The notes: generated from the sequence alone by a model not told the origin. A stretch of DNA of 64,000 bases from Okeania sp. SIO2C9 (GCF_010672455.1 NZ_JAAHGO010000027.1:23187-87186), one strand, 5' to 3'. Counted from the first letter of the stretch, positions 8,663-17,045 are shown. Numbers and translations: made by a program.

Positions 8663-8998
8663 TTAACAAACTGCAAAATCGCCGATCTTGCGTGTTTCTG
8701 GGTGATAAAATCCTAAAACAATTTTGTCTTTAGGAACTCCTTCTGCTAACAATTCTCCTGCTATACCATCTTCCATTCCATCCCGATGAATCCAAATTTT
8801 ATCATCTATAATTTCTAGATGAAGTATGCAACCATGAACCATTTTATGACCTTCTACTCCCACAATCATTAATAGATAATGGTTTTGTTCTCGGTCAAAA
8901 ACCGTTTTTCTTTCTACTTCGCTATCAGAATATCGCAACTTAGCGTATTCGCTGATTATTTTCTCGATTATTTGTTGATATTTACTGATGGTATCCAT
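8663..8998 (-). CDS. xisI: XisI family protein
   Basis: 111-aa protein of the XisI family (fdxN element excision controlling factor). It starts MDTISKYQQIIEKIISEYA and ends with the family-typical VPKDKIVLGFYHPETRKI. XisH/XisI pairs are widespread in cyanobacteria, far beyond fdxN elements. They are linked to excision in Anabaena, but many solitary pairs have no known element to act on. The gene overlaps the 3' end of the upstream xisH remnant by 31 bp, the usual operon order. Since xisH is broken, this partner may be orphaned. Confidence 0.88.
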   Translation of the reverse strand: MDTISKYQQIIEKIISEYAKLRYSDSEVERKTVFDREQNHYLLMIVGVEGHKMVHGCILHLEIIDDKIWIHRDGMEDGIAGELLAEGVPKDKIVLGFYHPETRKIGDFAVC

Positions 8999-9468
8999 TT
9001 AATAATTATCTCCTCTGATTTGTGGAAAACTAATAAATTTAAGCGTTGGTTTTCTAGCATTAATTCACCAATGGGTTCGCTGAATATGCCATTATAAGGT
9101 TTTACATCTACTGCTAAATAGAGGATTCTTTCTGGATTTGTTTTTTTGAGTACATCATGGTAAACGATATACTGACCAACCGCATTTTCTAGATCGTTCA
9201 TTGGGGAAGGACTTGCAAAACTTTTCAATTCTACTGCTATTTTTCCTAAAAAACAAGGTCTAAAGTTTCTCCTTTCAAGGGAATGAAAAAAATCAGCTTT
9301 AGTCTTTCAATCCCGATGCTGAGTGCCAAAGATACTGATAACTGATAACTGATAACTGATAACTGAAATGGAACCCCACTTGATAACGTAAGGGTCATCA
9401 GTTATGCTCCAATTATCTTTGATTAAAGCATTAATTAAGTTGTTATGGTAAGCATCTCTAGCTGGCAT
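8968..9468 (-). pseudogene. xisH: xisH, disrupted by a heptamer-repeat insertion
   Basis: The N-terminal part is intact: ATG at 9468 encodes MPARDAYHNNLINALIKD, then WSITDDPYVIKWG. The C-terminal part from about 9245 down reads GKIAVELKSFASPSP and continues to IIIKWIPSVNINK. Between them about 115 bases of foreign sequence, including GTTATCA heptamers (9335-9365), replace the expected 20-30 residues and bring an in-frame TGA at 9309. Both halves are still in the same frame, so the insertion is recent or its length happens to fit. XisH has an endonuclease-like fold, so the core strand region is lost here. Confidence 0.85.
9335..9367. repeat. ACTGATA heptamer tract inside xisH
   Basis: Four to five head-to-tail ACTGATA units. 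The same motif lies upstream of starts at 27403 and 36866 and in the RNase III pseudogene at 62398. It is part of the sequence that interrupts xisH. Confidence 0.85.
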
Positions 9469-9512
9469 AAAGAAATACTGAGGGTAGTTTTTATATAGAA
9501 ACCGGGTTTATT

Positions 9513-9833
9513 GAATTGTCTTACCAGGTAAACTTGCCTCTTTCCTAAAGGAAAAAATGGGGAAATTTAGAACGTAAGCTAATAGAAATAATTGTGATAT
9601 AAGCTTATCGTTAAGGTTCTATTAGTAGCGGTAAATTGCGAGAATTATTAGGTTTTTCAACTCCTTTAGAGGCAGATAAATTTCTTAAGTCTAAAGGAGT
9701 AGATTTAGATTACGATAAAGAGGATTTTATGAGCGATCGCCAAACCCACGAACAACTAGAAAAAGAGGGAAAGTTAAAGAGGTTATGATAGTTGTTTCGG
9801 ATACTTCGCCGATTTTTTATTTACTACTACTTT
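9513..9833 (+). pseudogene. Decayed UPF0175 antitoxin and start of its DUF3368 toxin
   Basis: A direct copy of the intact pair at 10297-10617. The match runs from ATTGTCTTACCAG through AACTAGAAAAAGAGGG into the toxin start (ATGATAGTTGTTTCGGATAC). It lacks the first codons, has one extra A in the GGAAAAAATGGGG run (frameshift) and TAA stops within the next 40 bp. The toxin copy ends after about 15 codons where the minus-strand gene begins. Confidence 0.9.
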
Positions 9834-10210
9834 CCTGCGGGAGAGCGATCGCCAACCTTACTCTTTTTAGTCAAAATTGCTGGTTCTTGCGCTACTCCAG
9901 GTAGGCATCCCAGTAATCCTGCAAATAACTCAGCTATAGGTGGTAAAAGTGCAGGCAAGTGTTTTTCTCTCAAATTTTCATACTTTGGCTGATAAATAAA
10001 ACCATGACATTGCCTAAGCTTCTCTGTAAACCAACGCAAATCAGCATTATCTTCCACTCCTTCAATTTCATTGCGGGTAGCTATAGATTCAGCAGCATCA
10101 GCGAGATCCCCATCCCACTCTTCAATTACTTCAAGAGCTTCTAGAGCTTCTGCATTATTTGCCAGTTCGGAACGTAAGTTTTCAATCTGTTCTAGTGTAA
10201 GTTTCATCAT
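9827..10210 (-). CDS. Hypothetical acidic protein between two toxin-antitoxin copies
   Basis: 127 residues, not recognised. It starts MMKLTLEQIENLRSELANN, is rich in Ala, Glu and Leu with likely helical character, and has a central RWFTEKLRQCHGFIYQP segment. The last residues (VGDRSPAGK) read through a HIP1 octamer and overlap the truncated toxin copy, so the C-terminus may have been acquired by the rearrangement. It faces away from the antitoxin gene at 10287, leaving a 76-bp shared promoter region. Confidence 0.55.
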   Translation of the reverse strand: MMKLTLEQIENLRSELANNAEALEALEVIEEWDGDLADAAESIATRNEIEGVEDNADLRWFTEKLRQCHGFIYQPKYENLREKHLPALLPPIAELFAGLLGCLPGVAQEPAILTKKSKVGDRSPAGK

Positions 10211-10286
10211 AGAGTTATTCTAATTTACTTACTGAATTTTACTACACCTTTATGATATGATAAGTTAATAACTAGAAGAAATACTC

Positions 10287-10574
10287 ATGCAGCAAATTCA
10301 GATTGTCTTACCAGATGAGCTTGCCTCTTTCCTAAAGGAAAAATGGGGAAATTTAGAAAGTAAGCTAATAGAAATAATTGTGGTAGAAGCTTATCGCGAA
10401 GGTTCTATTAGTAGCGGTAAATTGCGAGAATTATTGGGTTTTTCAACCCCTTTAGAAGCAGATAAATTTCTTAAGTCTAAAGGAGTTGACTTAGACTATG
10501 ACGAAGAAGATTTCATCGCCGATCGCCAAACCCACGAACAACTAGAAAAAGAGGGAAAATTAAAGAGGTTATGA
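10287..10574 (+). CDS. UPF0175 family antitoxin
   Basis: 95-aa protein of the UPF0175 family, usually the antitoxin and autoregulator of a PIN-type toxin. It begins MQQIQIVLPDELASFLKE; the central part (YREGSISSGKLRELLGFST) is the predicted helix-turn-helix, and the C-terminal part DLDYDEEDFIADRQTHEQ probably wraps the toxin. ATG at 10287 lies 8 bp after an AGAAG-type Shine-Dalgarno. It overlaps the toxin gene by 4 bp (ATGA), as expected for translational coupling. Confidence 0.88.
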   Translation: MQQIQIVLPDELASFLKEKWGNLESKLIEIIVVEAYREGSISSGKLRELLGFSTPLEADKFLKSKGVDLDYDEEDFIADRQTHEQLEKEGKLKRL

Positions 10575-11041
10575 TAGTTGTTTCGGATACTTCGCCGATT
10601 TGTTATTTACTTCTAATTAAGCAAATTCAACTGCTGCCTCAACTGTACGGTCAAGTTTTAATTCCTCGAATAGTGCAACAAGAATTATCCGATGAGCGAT
10701 CGCCTATTGTGGTCAAAAATTGGATTAAAACTCCCCCAAAATGGTTAATAATTAAAGAAGTTACCGTTCCTGTAGACAAGGATTTAGAGGTCTTAAATGC
10801 CGGGCAAAAAGCAGCTATGATTTTAGCCATTCAGCAAGAAGCAAATTTGATTATTATTGATGAAGCTTTAGGCAGAAAAGTTGCCCGCAAGAAAGGACTG
10901 AAAGTAACTGGATTACTTGGTATTCTGGATCGAGCTGCTCAACAAAATCTAGTAGATTTTTCCCAAGCTATTGCTGCTTTGGAAAAAACTACTTTTCGTG
11001 CTTCGTCAAAGTTAATTAAATCTCTTTTAAGTCAGTATTAA
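10571..11041 (+). CDS. DUF3368 PIN-like toxin
   Basis: 156-aa PIN-domain ribonuclease-like protein of the DUF3368 family. The first acidic residue lies in VVSDTSPICYLLLI, the second in VLIPRIVQQEL, and later acidic residues in NLIIIDEALGRKVARKKG and GLLGILDRAA. This fits the metal-binding Asp/Glu set of PIN nucleases. Such toxins are thought to cleave RNA and are neutralised by the UPF0175 partner directly upstream. The intact pair is followed by 176 bp with no recognised feature. Confidence 0.87.
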   Translation: MIVVSDTSPICYLLLIKQIQLLPQLYGQVLIPRIVQQELSDERSPIVVKNWIKTPPKWLIIKEVTVPVDKDLEVLNAGQKAAMILAIQQEANLIIIDEALGRKVARKKGLKVTGLLGILDRAAQQNLVDFSQAIAALEKTTFRASSKLIKSLLSQY

Positions 11042-11217
11042 TATCATGTCCGGACTAATTATGATTTGATACCTGGCCAGATCTCTTGTTTTGATCGGAG
11101 GTCAAGGTATGATAGGAAATGAAGTTTAAGTTAAGTCTGGAAAAAACAGGGTTGTATTTGTAGAAAAACGGGATTGAATACAATATACCATACGATTAAT
11201 TTATAGGAAAATAACTG

Positions 11218-11745
11218 ATGACAACTCAAGAATTAATTGATTTAAGAACTTGCATTCTCCAAGGGCGAACCGGGGATGCTTTGGTAATTATTGACGAATT
11301 GGATGCCATGAGTAAAAAAGACATCATCAGAAAAATCAAATCCTATTTAATTGTGATGTTAACTCACTTAATTAAAAATCAGGTGGAAAGACGTTTAACT
11401 AATTCCTGGGCAGTATTCATCCACAACGCAACTCTTGAAATTCAAGACTTAAATTTGCAGCCAAATAATACCTCTTATTTCATCAAAGAAAATGAATTGG
11501 ATGAGATGCTAGAAGTGGCGATAGAGTTTGCTATTGGCGATGCCAGCGTGGAGGTTAAAAATGGCGCTTACAGTCCATTTAAACTGGAGGAAATGGTAGA
11601 TAAAAATTCTGTAATCGCAACTGCTAAGAATTTTTTAGCTTTAACTTACGCTGATTCTGCTAAAGATTTGTTAGCTGTTATTGACGATAATTTGACTTTA
11701 TTACCCGGTGGGGAAGATTGGAAATTTGGCAGGAGAAATAAGTAG
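11218..11745 (+). CDS. DUF29-like protein, tandem copy 1
   Basis: 175-aa mainly helical protein, first of four tandem paralogues. All begin MTTQELIDLRTCI and end LLPGGEDWKFGR. The central part (SYLIVMLTHLIKNQVERR, then LTNSW) resembles the DUF29 family, whose function is unknown. This copy is the most divergent, for example IIRKIKSYLIVM where the others have TLFKIDSYLTVV. A weak purine run (AGGAAAATAACTG) precedes ATG. The DUF29 assignment is inference. Confidence 0.75.
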   Translation: MTTQELIDLRTCILQGRTGDALVIIDELDAMSKKDIIRKIKSYLIVMLTHLIKNQVERRLTNSWAVFIHNATLEIQDLNLQPNNTSYFIKENELDEMLEVAIEFAIGDASVEVKNGAYSPFKLEEMVDKNSVIATAKNFLALTYADSAKDLLAVIDDNLTLLPGGEDWKFGRRNK

Positions 11746-11781
11746 TATTTTTAATTGTTAATTTCAGGAGAAAAATAACTA

Positions 11782-12309
11782 ATGACAACTCAAGAATTAA
11801 TCGACTTAAGGACTTGCATTATGGAAGGTATAAATCACGATGCTTTAGCAATTATTGACGAACTGGATGCCATGAGTAAAAAAGACACCCTTTTCAAGAT
11901 AGATTCTTATTTAACTGTGGTGTTAATTAACTTAATAAAAAATCAGGTGGAAAAACGATTAACTAATTCCTGGGCTGCATCAATTCGGACTTCGATTAGA
12001 AAAATTAAAAGCTTAAATTTAAAGGAAAATAAAATTTCTTATTACATCAAAGAAGATGAATGGGGAAAGGCGATCGCGCAAGTTATAGAAGCAGCTATTC
12101 GAGATGCAAGCGTAGAAGCATTAGATGGCAATTGCAGTCCGTTTCAACTCAAAGAAATGGTGGAAACAACTCAAGTTACCGAAAATGCTTTGAGTTTATT
12201 GTCCTTAATTTACGCACATCAACCGGAGATTATAGCCGCAATTATTGACGATAATTTGGCATTATTACCCGGTGGGGAAGATTGGAAGTTTGGTAGGAGA
12301 AATAAATAG
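11782..12309 (+). CDS. DUF29-like protein, tandem copy 2
   Basis: 175 aa, 36 bp after copy 1, with TCAGGAG upstream of ATG. Nearly identical to copies 3 and 4 in the N-terminal half, but it differs in the region after residue 95: it has WGKAIAQVIEAAIRDA and VTENALSLLSLIYAHQPE where the others have WDEILEEAIEFAI and TAKSFLALTYSYS. Mosaic divergence confined to one segment suggests recombination among the copies or diversifying change in a partner-binding face. Confidence 0.75.
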   Translation: MTTQELIDLRTCIMEGINHDALAIIDELDAMSKKDTLFKIDSYLTVVLINLIKNQVEKRLTNSWAASIRTSIRKIKSLNLKENKISYYIKEDEWGKAIAQVIEAAIRDASVEALDGNCSPFQLKEMVETTQVTENALSLLSLIYAHQPEIIAAIIDDNLALLPGGEDWKFGRRNK

Positions 12310-12468
12310 CATTGTTAACTAAGCAATCAGCAGTCAGCAATCAGCAATCAGCATAATTTTTTGGGAAATTGAGGAGAAAGTTCCAATCTATAAAAGCCTG
12401 GGATTTTAACTCAGAGCTGCTAAAAGCTGATAGCTAGTTAATTGTTGATTTCAGGAGGGAAAAAACTA
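12310..12468. repeat. CAATCAG/CAGTCAG heptamer spacer between DUF29-like copies 2 and 3
   Basis: The otherwise 36-bp inter-gene spacer is expanded to 159 bp by an insertion containing AGCAATCAGCAGTCAGCAAT and further CAATCAG units. The normal spacer sequence (AATTGTTGATTTCAGGAGG) resumes before the next start. Confidence 0.8.
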
Positions 12469-12996
12469 ATGACAACTCAAGAATTAATCGACTTAAGGAC
12501 TTGTATTATGGAAGGTAGAAATCGCGATGCCTTAGCAATTATTGACGAACTGGATGCCATGAGTAAAAAAGATACGCTTTTCAAGATAGATTCTTATTTA
12601 ACTGTGGTGTTAATTCACTTAATAAAAAATCAGGTGGAAGGGCGATTAACTAATTCCTGGGCAGCATCAATTCGGGCTTCAATTAGAAAAATTAAAGGCT
12701 TAAATTTAAAGGAAAATAAAATTTCTTATTACATTAAAGAAGAAGAATGGGATGAGATATTAGAAGAGGCGATTGAGTTTGCTATTCGTGATGCAAGTAC
12801 AGAGGTTAAAAATGGCGCTTATAGTTCCTTTCAATTGAAGGAAATGGTGGATAAAACTTCTGTGTTCACAACTGCTAAGAGTTTTTTAGCCTTAACTTAT
12901 AGTTATTCTTCTAATGATTTGTTAGCTGTTATTGACGATAATTTAGCATTATTACCCGGTGGAGAAGATTGGAAGTTTGGTAGAAGAAATAAATAG
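12469..12996 (+). CDS. DUF29-like protein, tandem copy 3
   Basis: 175 aa. ATG at 12469 is chosen over an in-frame upstream codon at 12442 because it matches the starts of the other copies and sits 8 bp after a strong TCAGGAGGG. Differences from copy 4 are few (for example IKGLNL, STEVKNGAYSSFQ). Function unknown; the family call rests on the DUF29-like HLIKNQVEGRLTNSW core. Confidence 0.75.
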   Translation: MTTQELIDLRTCIMEGRNRDALAIIDELDAMSKKDTLFKIDSYLTVVLIHLIKNQVEGRLTNSWAASIRASIRKIKGLNLKENKISYYIKEEEWDEILEEAIEFAIRDASTEVKNGAYSSFQLKEMVDKTSVFTTAKSFLALTYSYSSNDLLAVIDDNLALLPGGEDWKFGRRNK

Positions 12997-13032
12997 CATT
13001 TTTAATTGTTAATTTTAGGAGGAAAATAACTA

Positions 13033-13560
13033 ATGACAACTCAAGAATTAATCGACTTAAGGACTTGCATTATGGAAGGTAGAGATCGCGATGCCTTAGC
13101 AATTATTGACGAACTGGATGCCATGAGTAAAAAAGACACGCTTTTCAAGATAGATTCTTATTTGACTGTGGTGTTAATTCACTTAATAAAAAATCAGGTA
13201 GAAGGGCGATTAACTAATTCCTGGGCAGCATCAATTCGGGCTTCAATTAGAAAAATTAAAAGCTTAAATTTAAAGGAAAATAAAACTTATTATTACATTA
13301 AAGAAGAAGAATGGGATGAGATATTAGAAGAGGCGATTGAGTTTGCTATTGACGATGCAAGTGCGGAGGTTGAAAATGGCGCTTACACTCCGTTTCAACT
13401 GAAGGAAATGGTGGATAAAAATTCTATAATCACAACTGCTAAGAGTTTTTTAGCCTTAACTTACAGTTATTCTGCTAAAGATTTGTCAGTAGTTATTAAC
13501 GATAATTTTGCATTGTTACCCGGTGGAGAAGATTGGAAATTTGGTAGGAAGAATAAGTAG
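13033..13560 (+). CDS. DUF29-like protein, tandem copy 4
   Basis: 175 aa, 36 bp after copy 3, with TAGGAGG 8 bp before ATG. Same architecture as copies 1-3; the C-terminus is slightly altered (KFGRKNK). The four genes lie in one direction with conserved spacers and individual Shine-Dalgarno sites, so they probably form one transcript and arose by serial tandem duplication. Confidence 0.75.
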   Translation: MTTQELIDLRTCIMEGRDRDALAIIDELDAMSKKDTLFKIDSYLTVVLIHLIKNQVEGRLTNSWAASIRASIRKIKSLNLKENKTYYYIKEEEWDEILEEAIEFAIDDASAEVENGAYTPFQLKEMVDKNSIITTAKSFLALTYSYSAKDLSVVINDNFALLPGGEDWKFGRKNK

Positions 13561-13599
13561 GAGATCTATTAAAAAAGCGATCGCTTCCATTATAATACG

Positions 13600-13695
13600 A
13601 TCGGGACTTACGCAAAATATCAAGTTATACACCATCTGTAGGGGCGAATGGCATTCGCCCTCACTCGATATAGTGTCTGTCCTGATGATGAGTTA
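13600..13695. repeat. Copy of the GGACTTACGCA inverted-repeat element
   Basis: Left end GGGACTTACGCAAAATATCA matches the element at 22078, including the following ATACACxATCTGTA. The interior has GGGGCGAATGGCATTCGCCC. The right end is degenerate (GTGTCTGTCCTGATG). An apparent upstream start for the next gene lies inside this element and is not used here. Confidence 0.7.
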
Positions 13696-13722
13696 ATAAT
13701 TAGAGGAGTGAAAAATATCAAA

Positions 13723-15183
13723 GTGCTAAAAAAACTAAAATCATATCATAGCCTTTTTATCTACAGTATTTTAATCTTAATATCTGCCTGTAGCAACACA
13801 TCAAATATTTCCGAAAACCCTACACTCACTAACAATAAAAGTTCTAAATTAGAGACATTAAAATTTGAAAAAAAGCCCATTAACGACAAAGGTGGATACT
13901 TCTATACTAACGGTGAATACGCTCTTGGACCATTCACTCCAACAATGATAAAAAAATGCCAAGAATGGGGAGGTGGAGGCAGTTGCAATAGTAACCAATG
14001 GTCAGAAAAATTATTTCTCCAAGCTTATGGAAACACAAGATGTCCGGAGGGAGCTACTCTCAACAAAATTATCGGTTATTGCGTCGAAAATAACCAAGTC
14101 ATGGGTCCTTTTCCTCAAGAATTAATCACTGCTTGTGTCAAAGCTAACGGTGGAAATAGCTGTCAGTTGAACCTTTGGAATGCACGTTTTCTCTACAAAT
14201 TGATGCAAGATGAAGGTATCGTGAGCAAAATAGATAAACCGCCCCAGTTTGTGATGTTAGCATTTGATGGTTCCAGTTCCCTAGACGCTTGGAAAAGATC
14301 GCGCAACTTTGCCCAAGAAATGGAGAAAAAAGGCATTAACCTACGGTTCACTTATTTTGTCAGTGCAGTATATTTTCTCAGCAAAGACAAACGAAAACTT
14401 TACGATGCTCCCGGTGGGAAAGGAAAAGGTCGGTCGGATATTGGTTGGGGTGGTACTGCGGAAGATATTGCTCTCAGACTGGAACAGGTTAACCTCGCTT
14501 ATCAAGAAGGTCACGAGATCGGGTCTCATGCAGTGGGTCATTTTGATGGTAGTAAATGGAGTGAGAAAGACTGGAGCAAAGAGTTTAAATATTTTGAGCA
14601 ATTTTTCTTTGGAGCGCATAAAATTAATAATTTACCAGGGTCTCTAGTATTCGATGGCAGTGCGATCGAAGGTTTTCGCGCACCACTATTAGCTCGAAGT
14701 CCTGGTTTGTATAAAGTTTTAGCCAAAAATGGTTTCCGCTATGACACTAGCAAAGTAGCATTATCTAACTATTGGCCGCGAAAGGAAAATGGTATTTGGA
14801 ACTTTCCGTTAGCTAGTCTGACTAACTCTCGTGGAAAAAATGTACTGTCAATGGATTATAACTTTTATTATTTGCATTCTAAGGCAAAACCAAATCCTCG
14901 TAATGCGAAACGTTATGAGGAGGATACTCTGAAAACTTACATGAAATATTTCCAGAAGAACTACAATGGCAACCGCGCTCCTATAGATATTGGGCATCAT
15001 TTTTCAGCTTGGAATAACGGTGCTTACTGGAGAGCAATGTTTCGGTTTGCTGAGTCTGTCTGTGGTTTACCAGAAGTTCGATGTATTACTTATAGCGAGT
15101 TAGCAGATTTTATGGATCTGTTGAGTGACGAGCAAATTACTGCTTATCAGCAGGGAAATTTTCCGAAAAGTTCAGAGGATTAA
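13723..15183 (+). CDS. Polysaccharide deacetylase-like lipoprotein
   Basis: About 486 aa. The N-terminal hydrophobic stretch ends in a lipobox (LILISAC), so the product is probably a lipoprotein outside the cytoplasmic membrane. Two Cys-containing segments with YTNGEYALGPF- and VENNQVMGPF-like motifs form a repeated N-terminal module. From about residue 170 comes an NodB-like region: VMLAFDGSS (the canonical TFDDG is altered, leaving one Asp), EIGSHAVGHFDG (the H-x-x-x-H metal site) and IEGFRAPLLARSPG (Arg motif). The start is uncertain: GTG 13723 has AGAGGAG about 14 bp upstream; GTG 13708 touches the same motif. An earlier ATG at 13648 lies in repeat DNA. Confidence 0.72.
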   Translation: MLKKLKSYHSLFIYSILILISACSNTSNISENPTLTNNKSSKLETLKFEKKPINDKGGYFYTNGEYALGPFTPTMIKKCQEWGGGGSCNSNQWSEKLFLQAYGNTRCPEGATLNKIIGYCVENNQVMGPFPQELITACVKANGGNSCQLNLWNARFLYKLMQDEGIVSKIDKPPQFVMLAFDGSSSLDAWKRSRNFAQEMEKKGINLRFTYFVSAVYFLSKDKRKLYDAPGGKGKGRSDIGWGGTAEDIALRLEQVNLAYQEGHEIGSHAVGHFDGSKWSEKDWSKEFKYFEQFFFGAHKINNLPGSLVFDGSAIEGFRAPLLARSPGLYKVLAKNGFRYDTSKVALSNYWPRKENGIWNFPLASLTNSRGKNVLSMDYNFYYLHSKAKPNPRNAKRYEEDTLKTYMKYFQKNYNGNRAPIDIGHHFSAWNNGAYWRAMFRFAESVCGLPEVRCITYSELADFMDLLSDEQITAYQQGNFPKSSED

Positions 15184-15393
15184 ATCTAACATTTCAAATA
15201 TTTCTTGAAAATATATCCTGTTGTTACTTAATATTTCCTGAACCCAATAATTAATCAACTGCTGCAACATCTTATCTTTTGTAGTCCAGTTAACTTTACT
15301 ATCAGCTTCTTAGCTAACTTGCATAACACATTTAATATATACTTCTCTCAAAAAATCATAACCAATTATGACCATGACATAGCCAACTTAAAT

Positions 15394-16137
15394 TTAACTC
15401 AAAATTGGTACAGCTAAAGACTCATACATTTCACTAGAAAAAGGTTGAAAATCATCATGTTCGACTATTAAATGACAAAGCAATCTCATTTGTAATGGCG
15501 CTGGTGGTAGATTTACCCGTTCTAATGTTACTTTAACTGCATCAGGATACTTTTTGAGTAGGGGAAAAACATCATTTAATAAATATCGAGGGCAAAAACC
15601 TAAAAGGTAAAAATCTTTGGTGCGTAGCATTAAAGCATTTGAGTCAAAATCATTTTGCGCATCGTGCATTAAATACAAAGTTTCTCCTACCTCTAATTTT
15701 TTGATTCTGTCAATAGTTTCAGATGCCATATATCGGAAACCATGAGTAAAGAAATATAGATGATAAGCACCATTTTTATCTTGTTCTGGGTAAGGAAAAA
15801 TTTCATAATTATCTGTTACTTTTTTACCTCCGCTACGAGACAATAAAACCATAGAGTCATCTTCTGTTTTTGAGAGATTTTGCCAGCTAATAAAATCTGG
15901 ATAATCTGGTCTGGTTTTCTTCATAATTCTATGAGAAAATACAGGCAATAATTCCTGAGAGCGATAAACTTTATCAAAGTCATTTAAAGACCAAACACCA
16001 GAAAAACCAATTTTTTTTGCTTCTTCTGCACCTCTAAGATAAACAAACTCATACCAATTGTTTTTATAAGTTAAAGAACCTACGGGAAACCACTTACGAC
16101 TATTGGAGTCTTGCCAAGCTAGGAATAATTTTTTCAT
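15394..16137 (-). CDS. HIRAN-domain protein with HipA N-terminal-like region
   Basis: 247 aa. The first 90 residues (LAWQDSNSRKWFPVGSLTY, FSGVWSLNDFDKVYRS, FSHRIMKKTRPDY) resemble the N-terminal subdomain of HipA-type proteins. The second half looks like a HIRAN domain: YHLYFFTHGFRYM, LEVGETLYLMHDAQNDFD, SNALMLRTKDFYLLGFCPRY. HIRAN domains bind DNA 3' ends or damaged forks in eukaryotic HLTF and occur with nucleases in bacteria. The gene overlaps the upstream kinase gene by 4 bp (ATGA), so the two are coupled and probably form one complex. The assignment is from motif shape only. Confidence 0.72.
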   Translation of the reverse strand: MKKLFLAWQDSNSRKWFPVGSLTYKNNWYEFVYLRGAEEAKKIGFSGVWSLNDFDKVYRSQELLPVFSHRIMKKTRPDYPDFISWQNLSKTEDDSMVLLSRSGGKKVTDNYEIFPYPEQDKNGAYHLYFFTHGFRYMASETIDRIKKLEVGETLYLMHDAQNDFDSNALMLRTKDFYLLGFCPRYLLNDVFPLLKKYPDAVKVTLERVNLPPAPLQMRLLCHLIVEHDDFQPFSSEMYESLAVPILS

Positions 16138-17045
16138 AGCAAATTTTTTCTTATTTGTAGAAGTCTATTTTGATTAATTGTCAGAATTTCTTGAGCAAAT
16201 TCAATAGAAATTTCAGAAATATAATTTTTAGGTATACGTTTAAATAAAGACAAAGTATTTTCTGCTGATATATTGGCTAAATTTTGGAGCCAAATTAGAG
16301 CAGCTTTGGGATATATTTGTGCTGCATTTTTAAATACATCTAGTGTCAACATAGGTTTGTTATCTCCTATTTTATCATACATTGCCGATTTTGATTTTGC
16401 TAAATAATTTTTAACAGCTTTACTATTGATTATATTCTTCTTTTTGGAATCTAGTAATTCTCTACCTAGACTAGATGCGTGGTCAAATGTTGGTGCTAAA
16501 TGTACTGAATTATTCATAATAAATCCCCAATTTTCGTGATGCCTATCGGTGTTACCTATCCAAGCATCTAATAATAAGTAACCAACAAAAGTTTCTATTG
16601 CTGTTTCAATACCTTGAGGAGGTTTCCAGTTTAAAGGTAATTTAATAGGCATAGGATTATTGGCGATCGCCTCAACTACAATATCAAGAGTATGTTCAGA
16701 AATTCTATAATTATTAGGACTAAATTTGGGATAACTTTTGTCTATTTTTACTAAAATTTGGTTACCAAGAATAAGAGTCTTATTTTGTGGTACGAAAGAA
16801 GGAGAAATTATTCCTAAATTACCTTGAAAAATTGCTAGTTCATAATGTGCATGAGGTAGGTCTAGTAACTCACATAATTCTGATGCTATTTTTTCTGACC
16901 AAGCTTCCCCAGTATCAGGTCTAGCTTTTTTGTATAAATAGTTAAGTTCATCGTGATAATACCAATTTTTTTTCTTAGTTCCAAGTTGTTCAGGTTCTGA
17001 GATTGAATCTTCTGAAACTTCAATAATTTCAAATAAATTGCACAT
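16134..17045 (-). CDS. HipA-like Ser/Thr kinase (C-terminal type)
   Basis: 303-aa kinase-like protein. The catalytic loop is LLLDAWIGNTDRHHENWGF (about residues 176-194; Asp and Asn expected for HipA/CtkA kinases) and the metal-binding Asp is in APTFDHASSLG. It lacks the HipA N-terminal domain, which seems to be supplied by the separate downstream HIRAN protein. HipA toxins phosphorylate aminoacyl-tRNA synthetases and need an HTH partner HipB; no HipB-like gene is adjacent. Target and antitoxin are therefore unknown. Confidence 0.82.
   Translation of the reverse strand: MCNLFEIIEVSEDSISEPEQLGTKKKNWYYHDELNYLYKKARPDTGEAWSEKIASELCELLDLPHAHYELAIFQGNLGIISPSFVPQNKTLILGNQILVKIDKSYPKFSPNNYRISEHTLDIVVEAIANNPMPIKLPLNWKPPQGIETAIETFVGYLLLDAWIGNTDRHHENWGFIMNNSVHLAPTFDHASSLGRELLDSKKKNIINSKAVKNYLAKSKSAMYDKIGDNKPMLTLDVFKNAAQIYPKAALIWLQNLANISAENTLSLFKRIPKNYISEISIEFAQEILTINQNRLLQIRKNLL

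Noticed and set aside
9240..9320. Possible CRISPR repeat (CTTTCAATCCC-like motif)
   Set aside because: Only one occurrence, no regular spacers and no cas genes. The segment is explained as part of the insertion in xisH.
13648..13722. Upstream start for the deacetylase gene
   Set aside because: This ATG is inside an inverted-repeat element (GAATGGCATTCGCC hairpin). The encoded residues are not signal-peptide-like.
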